DNA from: QQUJ01 sp050287605
GTDB lineage: Bacteria > Pseudomonadota > Gammaproteobacteria > QQUJ01
Assembly (NCBI GenBank): GCA_050287605.1
Contig: JBNKCG010000027.1
Coordinates: 1 to 64,000 of the forward strand
Length of the DNA: 64,000 nt
Reading direction: 5' to 3'
Below the pieces are notes generated by a model. It saw nothing but the letters and a program-made list of their open reading frames with translations, was not told the origin of the DNA and searched no databases. Below are positions 49,969-59,445 of the stretch, piece after piece. Position 1 is the stretch's first letter, and each line of letters opens with the position of its first letter. The position numbers were made by a program, and so were the translations under genes.

Positions 49969-51537
49969 TCAATGCCTGAAATGCCGCATCCCGGTGAACA
50001 CCATGGCCATGCCGTGCTCGTTGGCCGCGGCGATGGTCTCTTCGTCGCGCATGGAGCCGCCCGGCTGGATGACGGCGGTGATGCCGGCTTCCGCGGCCGA
50101 GTCGATGCCGTCGCGGAAGGGGAAGAAGGCGTCCGAGGCCATTACCGAACCCTTTACCTCCAGCCCTTCGTCGGCGGCCTTGATGCCGGCGATGCGCGCC
50201 GAGTAGACGCGGCTCATCTGGCCGGCACCGATGCCGATGGTCTGTCCGCCGCGGCAGTAGACGATGGCGTTGGATTTGACGAACTTCACCACCTTCCAGG
50301 CGAACAGCAGGTCGCTCATCTCCTGCTCGCTGGGGGCGCGCTGGGTGACCACCTTGAGGTCGTCGCGCGTGACGCTGCCGAGATCGCGGTCCTGCACCAG
50401 CAGCCCGCCGTTGACGCGCTTGAAGTCGAAGCCCGGCGCGCGGGTCTCGCCCCAGGCGCCGCACTCCAGCACCCGCACGTTGGCTTTTTTCGCCAGGATC
50501 TCCAGGGCCTCGCTGTCGAAGCGCGGGGCGATGATCACCTCGACGAACTGGCGGTTGAGGATCTCCTGGGCGGTGACGTCGTCCACCATGCGATTGAAGG
50601 CGATGATGCCGCCGAAGGCCGAGGTGGGATCGGTCTGGTAGGCGCGGTCGTAGGCCTCCAGCAGATCGCCACCCAGGGCGACGCCGCAAGGGTTGGCGTG
50701 TTTGACGATGACGCAGGCCGGTTCGCCGTCGAAGCTCTTCACGCACTCCAGCGCGGCGTCGGCGTCGGCGATGTTGTTGTACGAGAGCTCTTTGCCCTGC
50801 AACTGGCGCGAGGTGGAGACGCTGGGTTCGCCGGGGCGGTGCTCGACGTAGAAGGCCGCGCCCTGATGGGGGTTCTCGCCGTAGCGCATGGTCTGCGTCT
50901 TGCGCAGCTGCAGGTTGAAGGTGTTGGGGAACGGGGTGCGTTCGCCCTCGTCGACGATGCCGCCCAGGTAGTTGGCGATGGCGCCGTCGTAGCGGGCGGT
51001 GTGTTCGAAGGTCTTTACCGCCAGGCGGAAGCGGGTGGCGGCCTCCAGCATGCCGCCGCTCTCCTGCAACTCGCCGAGCAGGGGCGCGTAATCGGCCGCA
51101 TCCACCACCACCGCCACGTCGCGGTGGTTCTTGGCCGCAGCGCGCAGCATGGTGGGGCCGCCGATGTCGATGTTTTCGATGGCGGTGGTGAGGTCGCAGT
51201 CGGGCTTGGCCACGGTCTGCTCGAAGGGGTAGAGATTCACCACCACTAAGTCGATGGGCTGGATGCCGTGTTCGCGCATGGCATCGTCATCGGTGCCGCG
51301 CCGCCCCAGCAGTCCGCCGTGGATCTTGGGGTGCAGGGTCTTCAAGCGTCCGTCCATCATCTCGGGAAAACCGGTGTAGTCGGAGACCTCGGTGACGGCG
51401 ATGCCGTTGTCGGCCAGCAGCTTGGCGGTGCCGCCGGTGGAGAGAATCTCGATGCCGAGCTCTTCCAGGCCGCGGGCGAAATCGACGATGCCGGATTTGT
51501 CGGAGACGCTGATCAGGGCGCGTTGAATCTTGGACAT
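49969..51537 (-). CDS. purH: Bifunctional AICAR transformylase / IMP cyclohydrolase
   Basis: The 522-residue protein has the N-terminal MGS-like IMP cyclohydrolase domain (RALISVSDKSGIVDFARGLEELGIEILSTGGTAKLL) and the C-terminal AICAR transformylase domain (LSYNNIADADAALECV, IVKHANPCGVA, SAFGGIIAFNR, DAFFPFRDGID, VIQPGGSMRDEE). It catalyses the last two steps of IMP synthesis. Confidence 0.97.
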   Translation of the reverse strand: MSKIQRALISVSDKSGIVDFARGLEELGIEILSTGGTAKLLADNGIAVTEVSDYTGFPEMMDGRLKTLHPKIHGGLLGRRGTDDDAMREHGIQPIDLVVVNLYPFEQTVAKPDCDLTTAIENIDIGGPTMLRAAAKNHRDVAVVVDAADYAPLLGELQESGGMLEAATRFRLAVKTFEHTARYDGAIANYLGGIVDEGERTPFPNTFNLQLRKTQTMRYGENPHQGAAFYVEHRPGEPSVSTSRQLQGKELSYNNIADADAALECVKSFDGEPACVIVKHANPCGVALGGDLLEAYDRAYQTDPTSAFGGIIAFNRMVDDVTAQEILNRQFVEVIIAPRFDSEALEILAKKANVRVLECGAWGETRAPGFDFKRVNGGLLVQDRDLGSVTRDDLKVVTQRAPSEQEMSDLLFAWKVVKFVKSNAIVYCRGGQTIGIGAGQMSRVYSARIAGIKAADEGLEVKGSVMASDAFFPFRDGIDSAAEAGITAVIQPGGSMRDEETIAAANEHGMAMVFTGMRHFRH

Positions 51538-51660
51538 GGCTACCTTCAGGAACGGTTGACGAAAATTCGGCGTTGCGTTTCATCGACACCGCGTGCAGCG
51601 GTGCGATGCGCGGCAAAGGCGCGCGGAGCCGGGCACGGGTCCGGATCGTGTGGACAGGCC

Positions 51661-51930
51661 CTACAGTGCGAGCGATTCCAATCCGTAGGTGCGCAGTTTT
51701 TTACGCAGCGTGCTACGGCTCAGTCCCAGCATGGAGGCCGCGCGGGTCTGGTTGCCGCCACAATGGCGCATCACGCTTTCCAGTAGCGGCGGTTCGATCT
51801 CGCCGATCACCAGTTGGTGGAGATCGCTCGCCGGGTGCCCCCCCATTTGCGAAAAATACTGATCCAGCGAGCGCCTGACGCAATCGCGCAGGGTTTCGCC
51901 CATGGTTGTGTCGGTCGTTTTTTTATTCAC
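51661..51930 (-). CDS. fis: DNA-binding protein Fis
   Basis: The 89-residue protein ends with the Fis helix-turn-helix GGNQTRAASMLGLSRSTLRKKLRTYGL and has the helical core TLRDCVRRSLDQYFSQMG. The GTG start 51930 overlaps the dusB TGA (GTGA) and gives the usual N-terminal length; ATG 51903 is a shorter alternative. Fis is a nucleoid protein activating rRNA and growth genes. dusB-fis is the conserved order. Confidence 0.94.
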   Translation of the reverse strand: MNKKTTDTTMGETLRDCVRRSLDQYFSQMGGHPASDLHQLVIGEIEPPLLESVMRHCGGNQTRAASMLGLSRSTLRKKLRTYGLESLAL

Positions 51931-52913
51931 GCCGCCAGCTCCTCTTGTTCCCCGAGGCGGTCGAAATAGGTGTCCACCAGCCGCAGTTGCGCCGCGGTGG
52001 ATGTCTCTTGGTTGATGGCGCGCCGAAAGCTCGCGCCGTTGGGCAGTCCTTTGGTGTACCACGCGGCGTGCTTGCGGGCGACGCCCGAGCCGGTCCGTTC
52101 ACCGTAGAAGTCGTAGAGCGCCATCAGGTGGTCGCGCAGCACCCGATGCAGTTCGCCACGCGATGGCGGCGCCAGCTCCTGCCCGGTGCGCAGGTAGTGC
52201 TCCACTTCGCGAAAGATCCACGGGCGCCCCTGGGCGGCACGTCCGATCATGATGCCGTCGGCGCCGGTGAATTCCAGCACGTCGCGCGCCTTGTGGGGAG
52301 TGCGGATATCGCCGTTGGCGATCACCGGGATGGTGACCGCCTGCTTGATGGCGCGGATGGTCTCGTACTCGGCCTCGCCAGAATAGCCGCAGGCGCGGGT
52401 GCGGCCGTGCACGGCCAGCGCCTGGATGCCGCACGCTTCGGCGAGCTGCGCGACACGCACGCCGTTGCGGTTGTGCGCGTCCCAGCCGGTGCGGATCTTG
52501 AGCGTGACCGGGACTGGCACCGCGTTCACCACGGCCTCAAGGATGCGGGCCACCAGCGGTTCGTCGCGCAACAGCGCCGAACCCGCAGCGGTGTTGCAGA
52601 TCTTTTTCGCCGGGCAGCCCATGTTGATGTCGATGATTTCGGCGCCGTTGGCCACGTTGTGGCGAGCCGCCTCGGCCATCATCGCCGGATCGGCGCCCAG
52701 GATCTGCACCGAACGTGGCTCGGGTTCGCCACGGTGGTCGGCGCGGCGCTTGGTCTTCTCGCTGCCCCACAGCAGGGAGTTGGACGATACCATTTCGGAG
52801 ACTGCAAGGCCGGCACCGAAATGGCGGCACAGCAATCGGAAAGGCCGGTCCGTGACTCCCGCCATGGGCGCCAGCAGGAGATTGTTGGTCAGCGTGTAGG
52901 GTCCGATCTGCAT
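51927..52913 (-). CDS. dusB: tRNA-dihydrouridine synthase B
   Basis: The 328-residue flavoenzyme starts MQIGPYTLTNNLLLAPMAGVTDRPFRLL. It has IDINMGCPAKKICNTAAGSAL (catalytic Cys), TLKIRTGWD, VHGRTRACGYSG, VIANGDIRTP and IGRAAQGRPWIFREV. It reduces uridines in the tRNA D-loop. It is the first gene of the dusB-fis unit and is coupled to fis by GTGA. Confidence 0.96.
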   Translation of the reverse strand: MQIGPYTLTNNLLLAPMAGVTDRPFRLLCRHFGAGLAVSEMVSSNSLLWGSEKTKRRADHRGEPEPRSVQILGADPAMMAEAARHNVANGAEIIDINMGCPAKKICNTAAGSALLRDEPLVARILEAVVNAVPVPVTLKIRTGWDAHNRNGVRVAQLAEACGIQALAVHGRTRACGYSGEAEYETIRAIKQAVTIPVIANGDIRTPHKARDVLEFTGADGIMIGRAAQGRPWIFREVEHYLRTGQELAPPSRGELHRVLRDHLMALYDFYGERTGSGVARKHAAWYTKGLPNGASFRRAINQETSTAAQLRLVDTYFDRLGEQEELAA

Positions 52914-53190
52914 AGAGCGCGTGACGAGGCGCGTCGGTGGCGAGTCTTAACTCGCGGTGCCTCGATTCCTGGGGTGTTCAACCTCGTTCGTCGCCGTGGT
53001 TCCGGGTCGGGTCTGCGCGATAGCAGCGACCCGCTGAGAACCCCTGTGCCGCCGGGGGCCGCCGCCGCCGCGCCGCGAAACGGATTCGCTGCAGGCATGC
53101 ATGGCTGAAGGGGGCGCACAGTTTACCGTCAAACAGTGGGATACGAAAGCGCTGACGGTGCGGCTGTGCCGCGGCGGCGTGCAAGACGCT

Positions 53191-54795
53191 TCAATAGAAC
53201 TCGAAGCGGTAACTGATCCCCCGTTCACCGGGATCGACGATGCTGAGACTGACCGCGGCGCGCTCGCCCGGCGGCAGCGGATCGGAGGAGCGCTGTTCGC
53301 CCGACAGGTATTCCGAAGGCTGGAAGCGGCGCAGCGCGATCAGCTGACCATGGGTGTCGGAAAAGCTGATCTCCAGCGCCGGGTAGGGTTGGGCGAACGG
53401 CGCCTCGTTGACGAAGGTGAGCGAGATCAGCAGCGCGCCGGGTTCGCGGGGGTGGGGGCGCACGTCGCGGTTGATGATGCGAATCCGCTCCGGCGCGCGG
53501 CGCTCCGGGATCGCGCAATCGTCGCCCGTGCAGAACAGCGTGGTCAGCGGTGCCAGGGCGGGGTAGCGGGCTAGCTCGCCGCGGAAGGCGGAACCGGCCT
53601 GGGCCGCCAGCAGGACGAGGAGCAGCATCGATCCCATGCCGTACAGCAGCGTGGGCAGGCGGCGCTTGCGTTCGGAGAGGGTGGCTTCCAACTCTTCCAC
53701 CAGGGCGTTGCCGTAACGGGGCGAGGGCGCTGTCTCGGCGGCCACCGAAGCGATGGCAGCGATCACTGCCGCATCGTCATCGGTCTCTTCCTCGGCGGCA
53801 TCGTCTTCGGCGCGTGCGCGGGGCGGTTCCTCGGGTGCTGCGGTGGGGGGCGGCGGTGCAGCGGCGAAGGGTACCTCGTCCTCCGGAACCGGTGGCGCGT
53901 AGGGGAGCGGCTCGTCGCCGCGCCCCCACTGGGAGAACAGGTTTTGCGCGGCGTCGGGCGGATTCGCCTCGAGGGCCACTTCGTAACTGGTCTGCATCGG
54001 ATGGTCCGCGCCACGGGCGGGGGTGTCGTCGGCCGATTCCGTTGCTTCGGATGTTTCCGCAGGGCCCGCGTCGGAGAGCGGGGGTTCGAGGTTGTCGTAC
54101 CATGCGGTGGCCGAGTCTTCGGCAACGGTGTGTGTTTCTCCCGTGGCGGACGCCTCGTCGCTCCACGGTTCACCCTGCAGGGTGATCTCTTCCTCGTCGC
54201 TGATGGCCGTCGAGAGATCGATTTCGTCGCCAGCGGGCTCGCTGGCGGATACGTATGCCGTATCGGCATCGTCCAGGGCCGCCAGGTCGAAGTCCGGCGT
54301 GGTTTCGTCGGGAAGCACGGCCGCGGCGTCCTGCTCCGAATCGAACTCGATCTCTGCGCTCGCGGACGGGGTAGGCGCCTCGTCGCTCTCCACATCCTGG
54401 ATGGCGAAATCCGCCAGCAGATCATCGTCGTCCAGCCCTTCCAGGTCGAACCCGAGTTCGGTCTCCCCGTGCTGGGATGCGCCGGCGTCGTCCCGAGTCG
54501 TAGCAGGTTCGCCTGCAAGCTCGAGATCGACCTGGGTCGCCGAGCGGATGGCGGACTCCAATTGGAGGTCGACGTCGGCCTCGCCGGTGGAGCGCGGAGG
54601 CTCGGCAGGCTGTGGCGCGCGTGCATTCGCGGTGGGTCCGCGCGAGGCGTTCTCTTTCAGGTAGCCGCGTGCGTTGAAAACCCGGCGGCAGCGGCTGCAG
54701 CGCACCTTGCCCCCGGCCGAGTCCAGCTGTTCGGCGGTGACGCGGAACAGCGTGTCGCAGTGGGGGCATTGGGTAATGAGTCGTTGCTGGCTCAC
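53191..54795 (-). CDS. Zinc-ribbon and DUF3426 domain protein
   Basis: The 534-residue protein opens with an MJ0042-type zinc ribbon (CPHC ... CSRC, residues 9-33). A low-complexity acidic region of about 280 residues follows, rich in Asp/Glu/Ala/Ser. Then come one membrane helix (LLYGMGSMLLLVLLAAQAGS) and a C-terminal extracytoplasmic DUF3426 beta domain ending ISYRFEFY. The GTG start at 54795 gives the zinc ribbon; the frame further upstream lies within prmA. It is the usual gene between prmA and dusB; its function is unknown. Confidence 0.85.
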   Translation of the reverse strand: MSQQRLITQCPHCDTLFRVTAEQLDSAGGKVRCSRCRRVFNARGYLKENASRGPTANARAPQPAEPPRSTGEADVDLQLESAIRSATQVDLELAGEPATTRDDAGASQHGETELGFDLEGLDDDDLLADFAIQDVESDEAPTPSASAEIEFDSEQDAAAVLPDETTPDFDLAALDDADTAYVSASEPAGDEIDLSTAISDEEEITLQGEPWSDEASATGETHTVAEDSATAWYDNLEPPLSDAGPAETSEATESADDTPARGADHPMQTSYEVALEANPPDAAQNLFSQWGRGDEPLPYAPPVPEDEVPFAAAPPPPTAAPEEPPRARAEDDAAEEETDDDAAVIAAIASVAAETAPSPRYGNALVEELEATLSERKRRLPTLLYGMGSMLLLVLLAAQAGSAFRGELARYPALAPLTTLFCTGDDCAIPERRAPERIRIINRDVRPHPREPGALLISLTFVNEAPFAQPYPALEISFSDTHGQLIALRRFQPSEYLSGEQRSSDPLPPGERAAVSLSIVDPGERGISYRFEFY

Positions 54796-54845
54796 GCTAC
54801 TTCGGGGTTGGGGATTCGGCACAGCATAACGTGGCGGGCAAGGTG

Positions 54846-55727
54846 TCAGCCAGTCCGCACCCCGTGCAGGCGCACCCACTCCTGCTGCTGCGCGGGTGGC
54901 TCCCAGGTGACGGTGGCGGCGTAGGCTCGCTGAACGGCGTCGGCCTGTTCGGCCAGCAGGCCCGAGAGCACCAGGTGCGCACCGGGTTTGAGCAGCGCGC
55001 TCAAGTGGTCGGCCAGCTCTACCAGTGGGCCGGCGAGGATGTTGGCGATCACGATGTCGGCCGTGACAGCGGGCAGCCGCTCCGGCGCGCAGGTGTGGAT
55101 ACGTTCGGCGACGCCGTTGCGCGCTGCGTTGTCGCGCGTGGCCGTCAGGGCCTGGGGGTCGATGTCGACGGCATGCACGGTTGCCGCCCCCAGCTTCGCC
55201 GCCGCGACCGCCAGGATGCCCGAACCGCAGCCGTAGTCGATCACCTGCGCGTGCGTCAGCGGGGCGGCGTCCAGCCACGCCAGGCAGAGCGCCGTGGTGG
55301 GATGCGTGCCGGTGCCGAAGGCGAGTCCGGGATCGAGGCGCACGATCACCGCATCGGGATCGGGTGGCTCTTGGTCGCTGGGGCAGACCCAGAGGCGCTC
55401 GCCGAAGCGCAGCGGATGAAAGTGCTCCAGCCAGGCGCGCTCCCACACCTGGTCGGCCAGGGTGTCGACCCGCCACGAGGCGCGCTCGGCGGCGCTCAGG
55501 TGCGGAGTGAGGGCGGTCTGCAGCGGGGTGAGGTCGGTGCCGGCGGGGAACAGTGCGATCACCCGCGTCTGCGACCAGATAGGCGTCTCGCCGGGGCGCG
55601 GCTCCAGCACCGGCTGGTCGGCGGCATCGGCCAGGGTGACCGAGAGTGCGCCGGCCGTTTCCAACGCCTGGCTCAACGTCTCGGCGCGTTCGGCGCCGGT
55701 GGCGATGGTTAGTTGGACCCAGGGCAT
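54846..55727 (-). CDS. prmA: Ribosomal protein L11 methyltransferase
   Basis: The 293-residue protein begins MPWVQLTIATGAERAETLSQAL and has DPGLAFGTGTHPTTALCLAWLD, the SAM motif VIDYGCGSGILAVAAAKLGA and IVIANILAGPLVELADHLS. It trimethylates several amino groups of L11. ATG 55727 matches the family start; codons to 55823 lie inside accC. It is 25 nt from accC. Confidence 0.95.
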   Translation of the reverse strand: MPWVQLTIATGAERAETLSQALETAGALSVTLADAADQPVLEPRPGETPIWSQTRVIALFPAGTDLTPLQTALTPHLSAAERASWRVDTLADQVWERAWLEHFHPLRFGERLWVCPSDQEPPDPDAVIVRLDPGLAFGTGTHPTTALCLAWLDAAPLTHAQVIDYGCGSGILAVAAAKLGAATVHAVDIDPQALTATRDNAARNGVAERIHTCAPERLPAVTADIVIANILAGPLVELADHLSALLKPGAHLVLSGLLAEQADAVQRAYAATVTWEPPAQQQEWVRLHGVRTG

Positions 55728-55752
55728 GGCGTGCGCTGCCGCTCTGCGGGTA

Positions 55753-57102
55753 CTAGTGCTTGCGCAGTCGCAACAGCTCTTCCAGGTAGTGGATGTTGGT
55801 GCCGCCCTTCTGGAAGGCGGCATCGTTGATGAGCCGCAGGTGCAGATCCACGTTGGTCTGGATGCCGCCGATGACGATCTCGCCGAGCGCGGTGCGCATG
55901 CGCGCCAGCGCGGATTCGCGGCTGTCGCCGTGGGCGATCAGTTTGCCGATCAGCGAGTCGTAATAGGGGGGCACGGTGTAGCCGCTGTAGAGATGCGAAT
56001 CCATGCGGATGCCGGGACCGCCCGGCATGTGGTACTGGGTGATGGTGCCGGGACAGGGCAGAAAGTTGTCGGGATTCTCGGCGTTGATGCGGCACTCGAT
56101 AGCGTGGCCGCATATCTTGATGTCGTCCTGATGGAAACTCAACGGTTCGCCGGCGGCGATGCGCAGCTGTTCGCGCACGACATCGATGCCGGTGATCATC
56201 TCGGTGATCGGGTGCTCCACCTGTACGCGGGTGTTCATCTCGATGAAGTAGAACTCACCGTTTTCGAAGAGAAACTCGAAGGTGCCGGCGCCGCGGTATC
56301 CGATCTCGCGGCACGCCTCGGCACAGCGCCCGCCCAGGGTGGCGCGCTGCTCCTCGGTGATGCCGGGGGCGGGAGCCTCTTCGATTACCTTCTGGTGGCG
56401 GCGCTGCATGGAGCAGTCGCGTTCGCCCAGGTGCACGGCGTTGCCGTGCTCATCGGCCAGTATCTGGAATTCCACGTGGCGCGGGTTCTCCAGAAACTTC
56501 TCCATGTAGATCATGTCGTTGCCGAAGGCGGCGGCTGCTTCGGTGCGGGTCATGGAGATGGCGTTGGCCAGGCTGGCTTCGCTATGGACCACGCGCATGC
56601 CGCGTCCGCCCCCGCCGCCCGCTGCTTTGATGATCACCGGGTAGCCGATGTGATGCGCCATACGCGAGTTCTCGTCCATGTCGTCGCCCAGCGCGCCTTC
56701 CGAACCCGGAACGCAGGGGACGCCGGCGCGCTTCATGGCCGCGATGGCGGAAACCTTGTCGCCCATCAGGCGAATGGTTTCGGGGCGCGGACCGATGAAG
56801 ACGAAGCCGCTCTGTTCGACGCGCTCGGCAAAGTCGGCGTTTTCGGACAGGAAACCGTAGCCGGGATGGATGGCCACCGCGTCGGTGACTTCCGCCGCAC
56901 TGATGATGGCGGGGATGTTGAGGTAGCTCTCGGCCGAGGGCGCCGGGCCGATGCACACCGATTCGTCGGCCAGGCGTACGTGTTTCAGGTCACGGTCGGC
57001 GATGGAGTGTACGGCGACGGTCTTGATGCCCAGCTCGCGGCAGGCGCGCAGGATGCGCAGTGCGATTTCTCCGCGGTTGGCGATAACGATCTTGTCTAGC
57101 AT
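55753..57102 (-). CDS. accC: Acetyl-CoA carboxylase, biotin carboxylase subunit
   Basis: The 449-residue ATP-grasp enzyme shows KIVIANRGEIALRILRACRELG, IHPGYGFLSENADFAE, the glycine loop KAAGGGGGRGMRVV, EFQILADEHGNAVHLGERDCS and FIEMNTRVQVEHPITE. It carboxylates biotin on AccB in the first step of fatty acid synthesis. It follows accB after an 89-nt gap. Confidence 0.97.
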   Translation of the reverse strand: MLDKIVIANRGEIALRILRACRELGIKTVAVHSIADRDLKHVRLADESVCIGPAPSAESYLNIPAIISAAEVTDAVAIHPGYGFLSENADFAERVEQSGFVFIGPRPETIRLMGDKVSAIAAMKRAGVPCVPGSEGALGDDMDENSRMAHHIGYPVIIKAAGGGGGRGMRVVHSEASLANAISMTRTEAAAAFGNDMIYMEKFLENPRHVEFQILADEHGNAVHLGERDCSMQRRHQKVIEEAPAPGITEEQRATLGGRCAEACREIGYRGAGTFEFLFENGEFYFIEMNTRVQVEHPITEMITGIDVVREQLRIAAGEPLSFHQDDIKICGHAIECRINAENPDNFLPCPGTITQYHMPGGPGIRMDSHLYSGYTVPPYYDSLIGKLIAHGDSRESALARMRTALGEIVIGGIQTNVDLHLRLINDAAFQKGGTNIHYLEELLRLRKH

Positions 57103-57191
57103 TGTCAGTGATGTTCAGACGATGTGTTTAGTTGGGAGGCTTCAATGCGAAGACGCCGGGTCTGCCAAGGCATCTTCAGCGTCGCGAGAAC

Positions 57192-57650
57192 TCAATCAAT
57201 GACAAACAGCGGCTGGCCGAACTCGACCGGCTGGGCGTTCTCGGCCAGGATTTTTTTGACCACGCCGGAACGGTCCGCCTCGATCTGGTTGAGCATCTTC
57301 ATCGCCTCGATGATGCACAGCGTGTCGCCCTCCTTGACCGTTTGGCCCTCTTCGACGAACGACTTGCTGCCCGGCGAGGGTGCGCGATAGAAGGTGCCGA
57401 CCATGGGGGCGGTGACCATGTGCCCGGTGTGCTCGGTCGGCGTGGCGGACGCGGCTGTCGGGGCGGGTTCAATCAAGGCCGGTGCGGGCGCTGCCTGCGC
57501 GTAGGTGACCGGCGGGGCTGCATAGCCCGCTTGCGGGAACTTTGATGCGCGGCTGATGCGCACTGATTCCTCTCCCTCGCGGATCTCCAGCTCGGCGATA
57601 CCCGATTCCTCCAGCAGCTCGATCAGTTTCTTGATTTTGCGTATGTCCAT
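57192..57650 (-). CDS. accB: Acetyl-CoA carboxylase, biotin carboxyl carrier protein
   Basis: The 152-residue protein has MDIRKIKKLIELLEESGIAELEI at the N-terminus, an Ala/Pro-rich linker (residues 40-70) and the biotinyl domain with the modified Lys in EAMKMLN. The thumb-type SPGSKSFVEEGQTVKEG is present. It is the carrier for AccC and AccAD. Confidence 0.96.
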   Translation of the reverse strand: MDIRKIKKLIELLEESGIAELEIREGEESVRISRASKFPQAGYAAPPVTYAQAAPAPALIEPAPTAASATPTEHTGHMVTAPMVGTFYRAPSPGSKSFVEEGQTVKEGDTLCIIEAMKMLNQIEADRSGVVKKILAENAQPVEFGQPLFVID

Positions 57651-57670
57651 CGAATTTCCGTCAGGTCAGG

Positions 57671-58117
57671 TTAGTTGTTGGTTTGCAGGCGTCGCAGCAC
57701 CGCGGCCAGTGCCAGTTCGTAACCCTGCGCACCGAAGCCGACGATCACCCCCTCCGCGATGTCGGAAAGATAGGAGGTATGGCGAAACGTTTCGCGCTTG
57801 TGGACGTTGGTGAGGTGTACCTCGTAGAACGGCAGCCCCGTCCCCAGCAGCGCATCGCGCAGCGCCACGCTGGTGTGCGTGTAGGCGCCGGGGTTGAAGA
57901 GCGCGAACGCGATGCCTTCGCGGCGGGCGGTGTGGATGCGGTCGATCAGTTCGTGCTCGGCGTTGCTCTGGAAGCAAACCAGGTCATGCCCGGCGGCCGA
58001 TGCCTGCTGCTTGAGCGTGTCGTGTATCTGATCCAGCGTGGTGTGGCCATAGACGTCGGGTTCGCGGCTTCCCAACAGATTGAGGTTGGGGCCATTCAAC
58101 ACCAGTATGGTGGCCAT
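57671..58117 (-). CDS. aroQ: 3-dehydroquinate dehydratase, type II
   Basis: The 148-residue protein has LVLNGPNLNLLGSREPDVYG (active loop), FQSNAEHELIDRIH, FNPGAYTHTSVALRDAL and EVHLTNVHKRETFRHTSYLS, all type II dehydroquinase motifs. It forms a dodecamer and acts in the shikimate pathway. It leads the aroQ-accB-accC-prmA string. Confidence 0.96.
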   Translation of the reverse strand: MATILVLNGPNLNLLGSREPDVYGHTTLDQIHDTLKQQASAAGHDLVCFQSNAEHELIDRIHTARREGIAFALFNPGAYTHTSVALRDALLGTGLPFYEVHLTNVHKRETFRHTSYLSDIAEGVIVGFGAQGYELALAAVLRRLQTNN

Positions 58118-58367
58118 GCGTGGATACTCCTTGTGCCCTTCGGTGCAAACGGGGCTTTTTTAATGAAGTTTTACGCAAGTTCGCCGCAAGATCGCGTCGA
58201 ATGCTAGGGTGACGACCGCGTGCGGCGCCTATTCTGCATCAGGGTGGCGGGAATGTCTAGGAGAACCCTGGTTCGATGGAATTCGCCGCAGATGGCGGCA
58301 AGTTTACCTTTGTTGCGAGGAGAAGAACGGCGTGCGGATCACATTCCATGAGCCGAATCCGGCCGCG

Positions 58368-58937
58368 TCACAGCAGCCGTTCGAAGGTGGCGATGGCCTC
58401 TTCGCGGTTCCATTCTCCGAAAATGCGCTCGGCGATGTTGCCGTCGCGATCCACCACTACGGTGAACGGCAGCGCGCCGATGCGGTTGCCCAGCAGTTGC
58501 CCCAGTTGCAGAGCCTTGGCGGGACCTACCAGTTGCGGGTAGTTGAGGGTCTCGATGCGCGCGAAATCGCGCACCAGTTCGTCACGGTCCAGCGAGATGC
58601 CGACGAATTGCACGCCTTTGGCGGCGTAGCTCTCCTGCAGTTCCCTGAAGGTGGGCAACTCGCGCCGGCAGGGCGGACACCAAGTGGCCCAGAAATTGAG
58701 GACTACCACTTTGCCTTGCCACTCGGTGATGTCGCGTGGCTGTCCGTCCAGGTCGGCGAGCTGGAAGCTGGGCAGCGGGCCGTGCGCCTCGGCGGGCGCC
58801 TCGGCCGTGCTCGACGCTGCGACCGTGGGTTCCCCTTCCATCGGCGCTTGCAGGAAATACCGGGTGGCCGCGCCGGCCCCGATGACGAGCAGCGTTGCGG
58901 CGATCCAGAGGGTGGTCTTGGTGGTTTTGTCGGTCAT
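58368..58937 (-). CDS. TlpA/ResA-like membrane-anchored thioredoxin
   Basis: The 189-residue protein has an N-terminal membrane anchor (LWIAATLLVIGAGAATRYF), a linker and a thioredoxin fold with active site NFWATWCPPCRRELP. It also has the TlpA insert QFVGISLDRDELVRDFA and cis-Pro region IGALPFTVVVDRDG. It reduces disulfides in the periplasm, for example for cytochrome c maturation. It follows the DsbD-alpha gene by 34 nt. The next 250 nt toward aroQ contain no gene. Confidence 0.9.
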   Translation of the reverse strand: MTDKTTKTTLWIAATLLVIGAGAATRYFLQAPMEGEPTVAASSTAEAPAEAHGPLPSFQLADLDGQPRDITEWQGKVVVLNFWATWCPPCRRELPTFRELQESYAAKGVQFVGISLDRDELVRDFARIETLNYPQLVGPAKALQLGQLLGNRIGALPFTVVVDRDGNIAERIFGEWNREEAIATFERLL

Positions 58938-58971
58938 GGGAATCGGCTTGGGTGTCGGGGTCCGTGTGCGG

Positions 58972-59445
58972 TCAATTGGCGGCCGTGGTGACGGGAGCGG
59001 TCAACGACGATTGCAGCGGGCGTGGCAGTTTTACTGAAATGCGCCGCTCTTGCGGCGGGTAGCAGACGCCCAGATCGGCGCAACCCTGCGATCGGGCGAT
59101 CAGTACCAGGTCCGTGTCCGAACTGGTGAGTCGCTCCACCGGCAGCTCGATGACTACCTCGTGGCGGTAGGTCTCCATGCGGCCGAAGTAGGGGTCGTCC
59201 TTGATCTTTCCGGCGGGGTAGCGCGGCTCGCCCAGCCGGTAGCCGGGCGTCTCGACCTCGAACGCCATGCGGTCGCGGTAGAGGTAGCAGCACTCGGCAA
59301 TAGTCCAACGTGCGGTGACGGTGGAGGCATCGACGGCGTGCGCTTCGACGACAAACGCCTCCTCGGGAGGCAACAACTCGTCTTCGGACGCGGCCAGGCT
59401 AGTGCCAGCAAATAGGGCAAGGAATGCGGCGATCAGCCATTGCAT
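58972..59445 (-). CDS. Stand-alone DsbD N-terminal (DsbD-alpha) domain, periplasmic
   Basis: The 157-residue protein has a signal peptide (MQWLIAAFLALFAGTSLAA) and the single DsbD-alpha immunoglobulin-like domain: LLPPEEAFVVEAHAVDASTV, WTIAECCYLYRDRMAFEV, DPYFGRMETYRHEVVIELP and QGCADLGVCYPPQ with the two redox Cys. It stops there: the eight-TM and thioredoxin domains of full DsbD are absent. A separate TlpA-type gene follows. AGAGGAG precedes ATG 59445; it overlaps cutA by 13 nt. Confidence 0.85.
   Translation of the reverse strand: MQWLIAAFLALFAGTSLAASEDELLPPEEAFVVEAHAVDASTVTARWTIAECCYLYRDRMAFEVETPGYRLGEPRYPAGKIKDDPYFGRMETYRHEVVIELPVERLTSSDTDLVLIARSQGCADLGVCYPPQERRISVKLPRPLQSSLTAPVTTAAN

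Noticed and set aside
53191..55476. A continuous 761-codon minus-strand frame
   Set aside because: Only 53191-54795 carries the zinc ribbon and DUF3426 features; the upstream part is an out-of-frame shadow of prmA.
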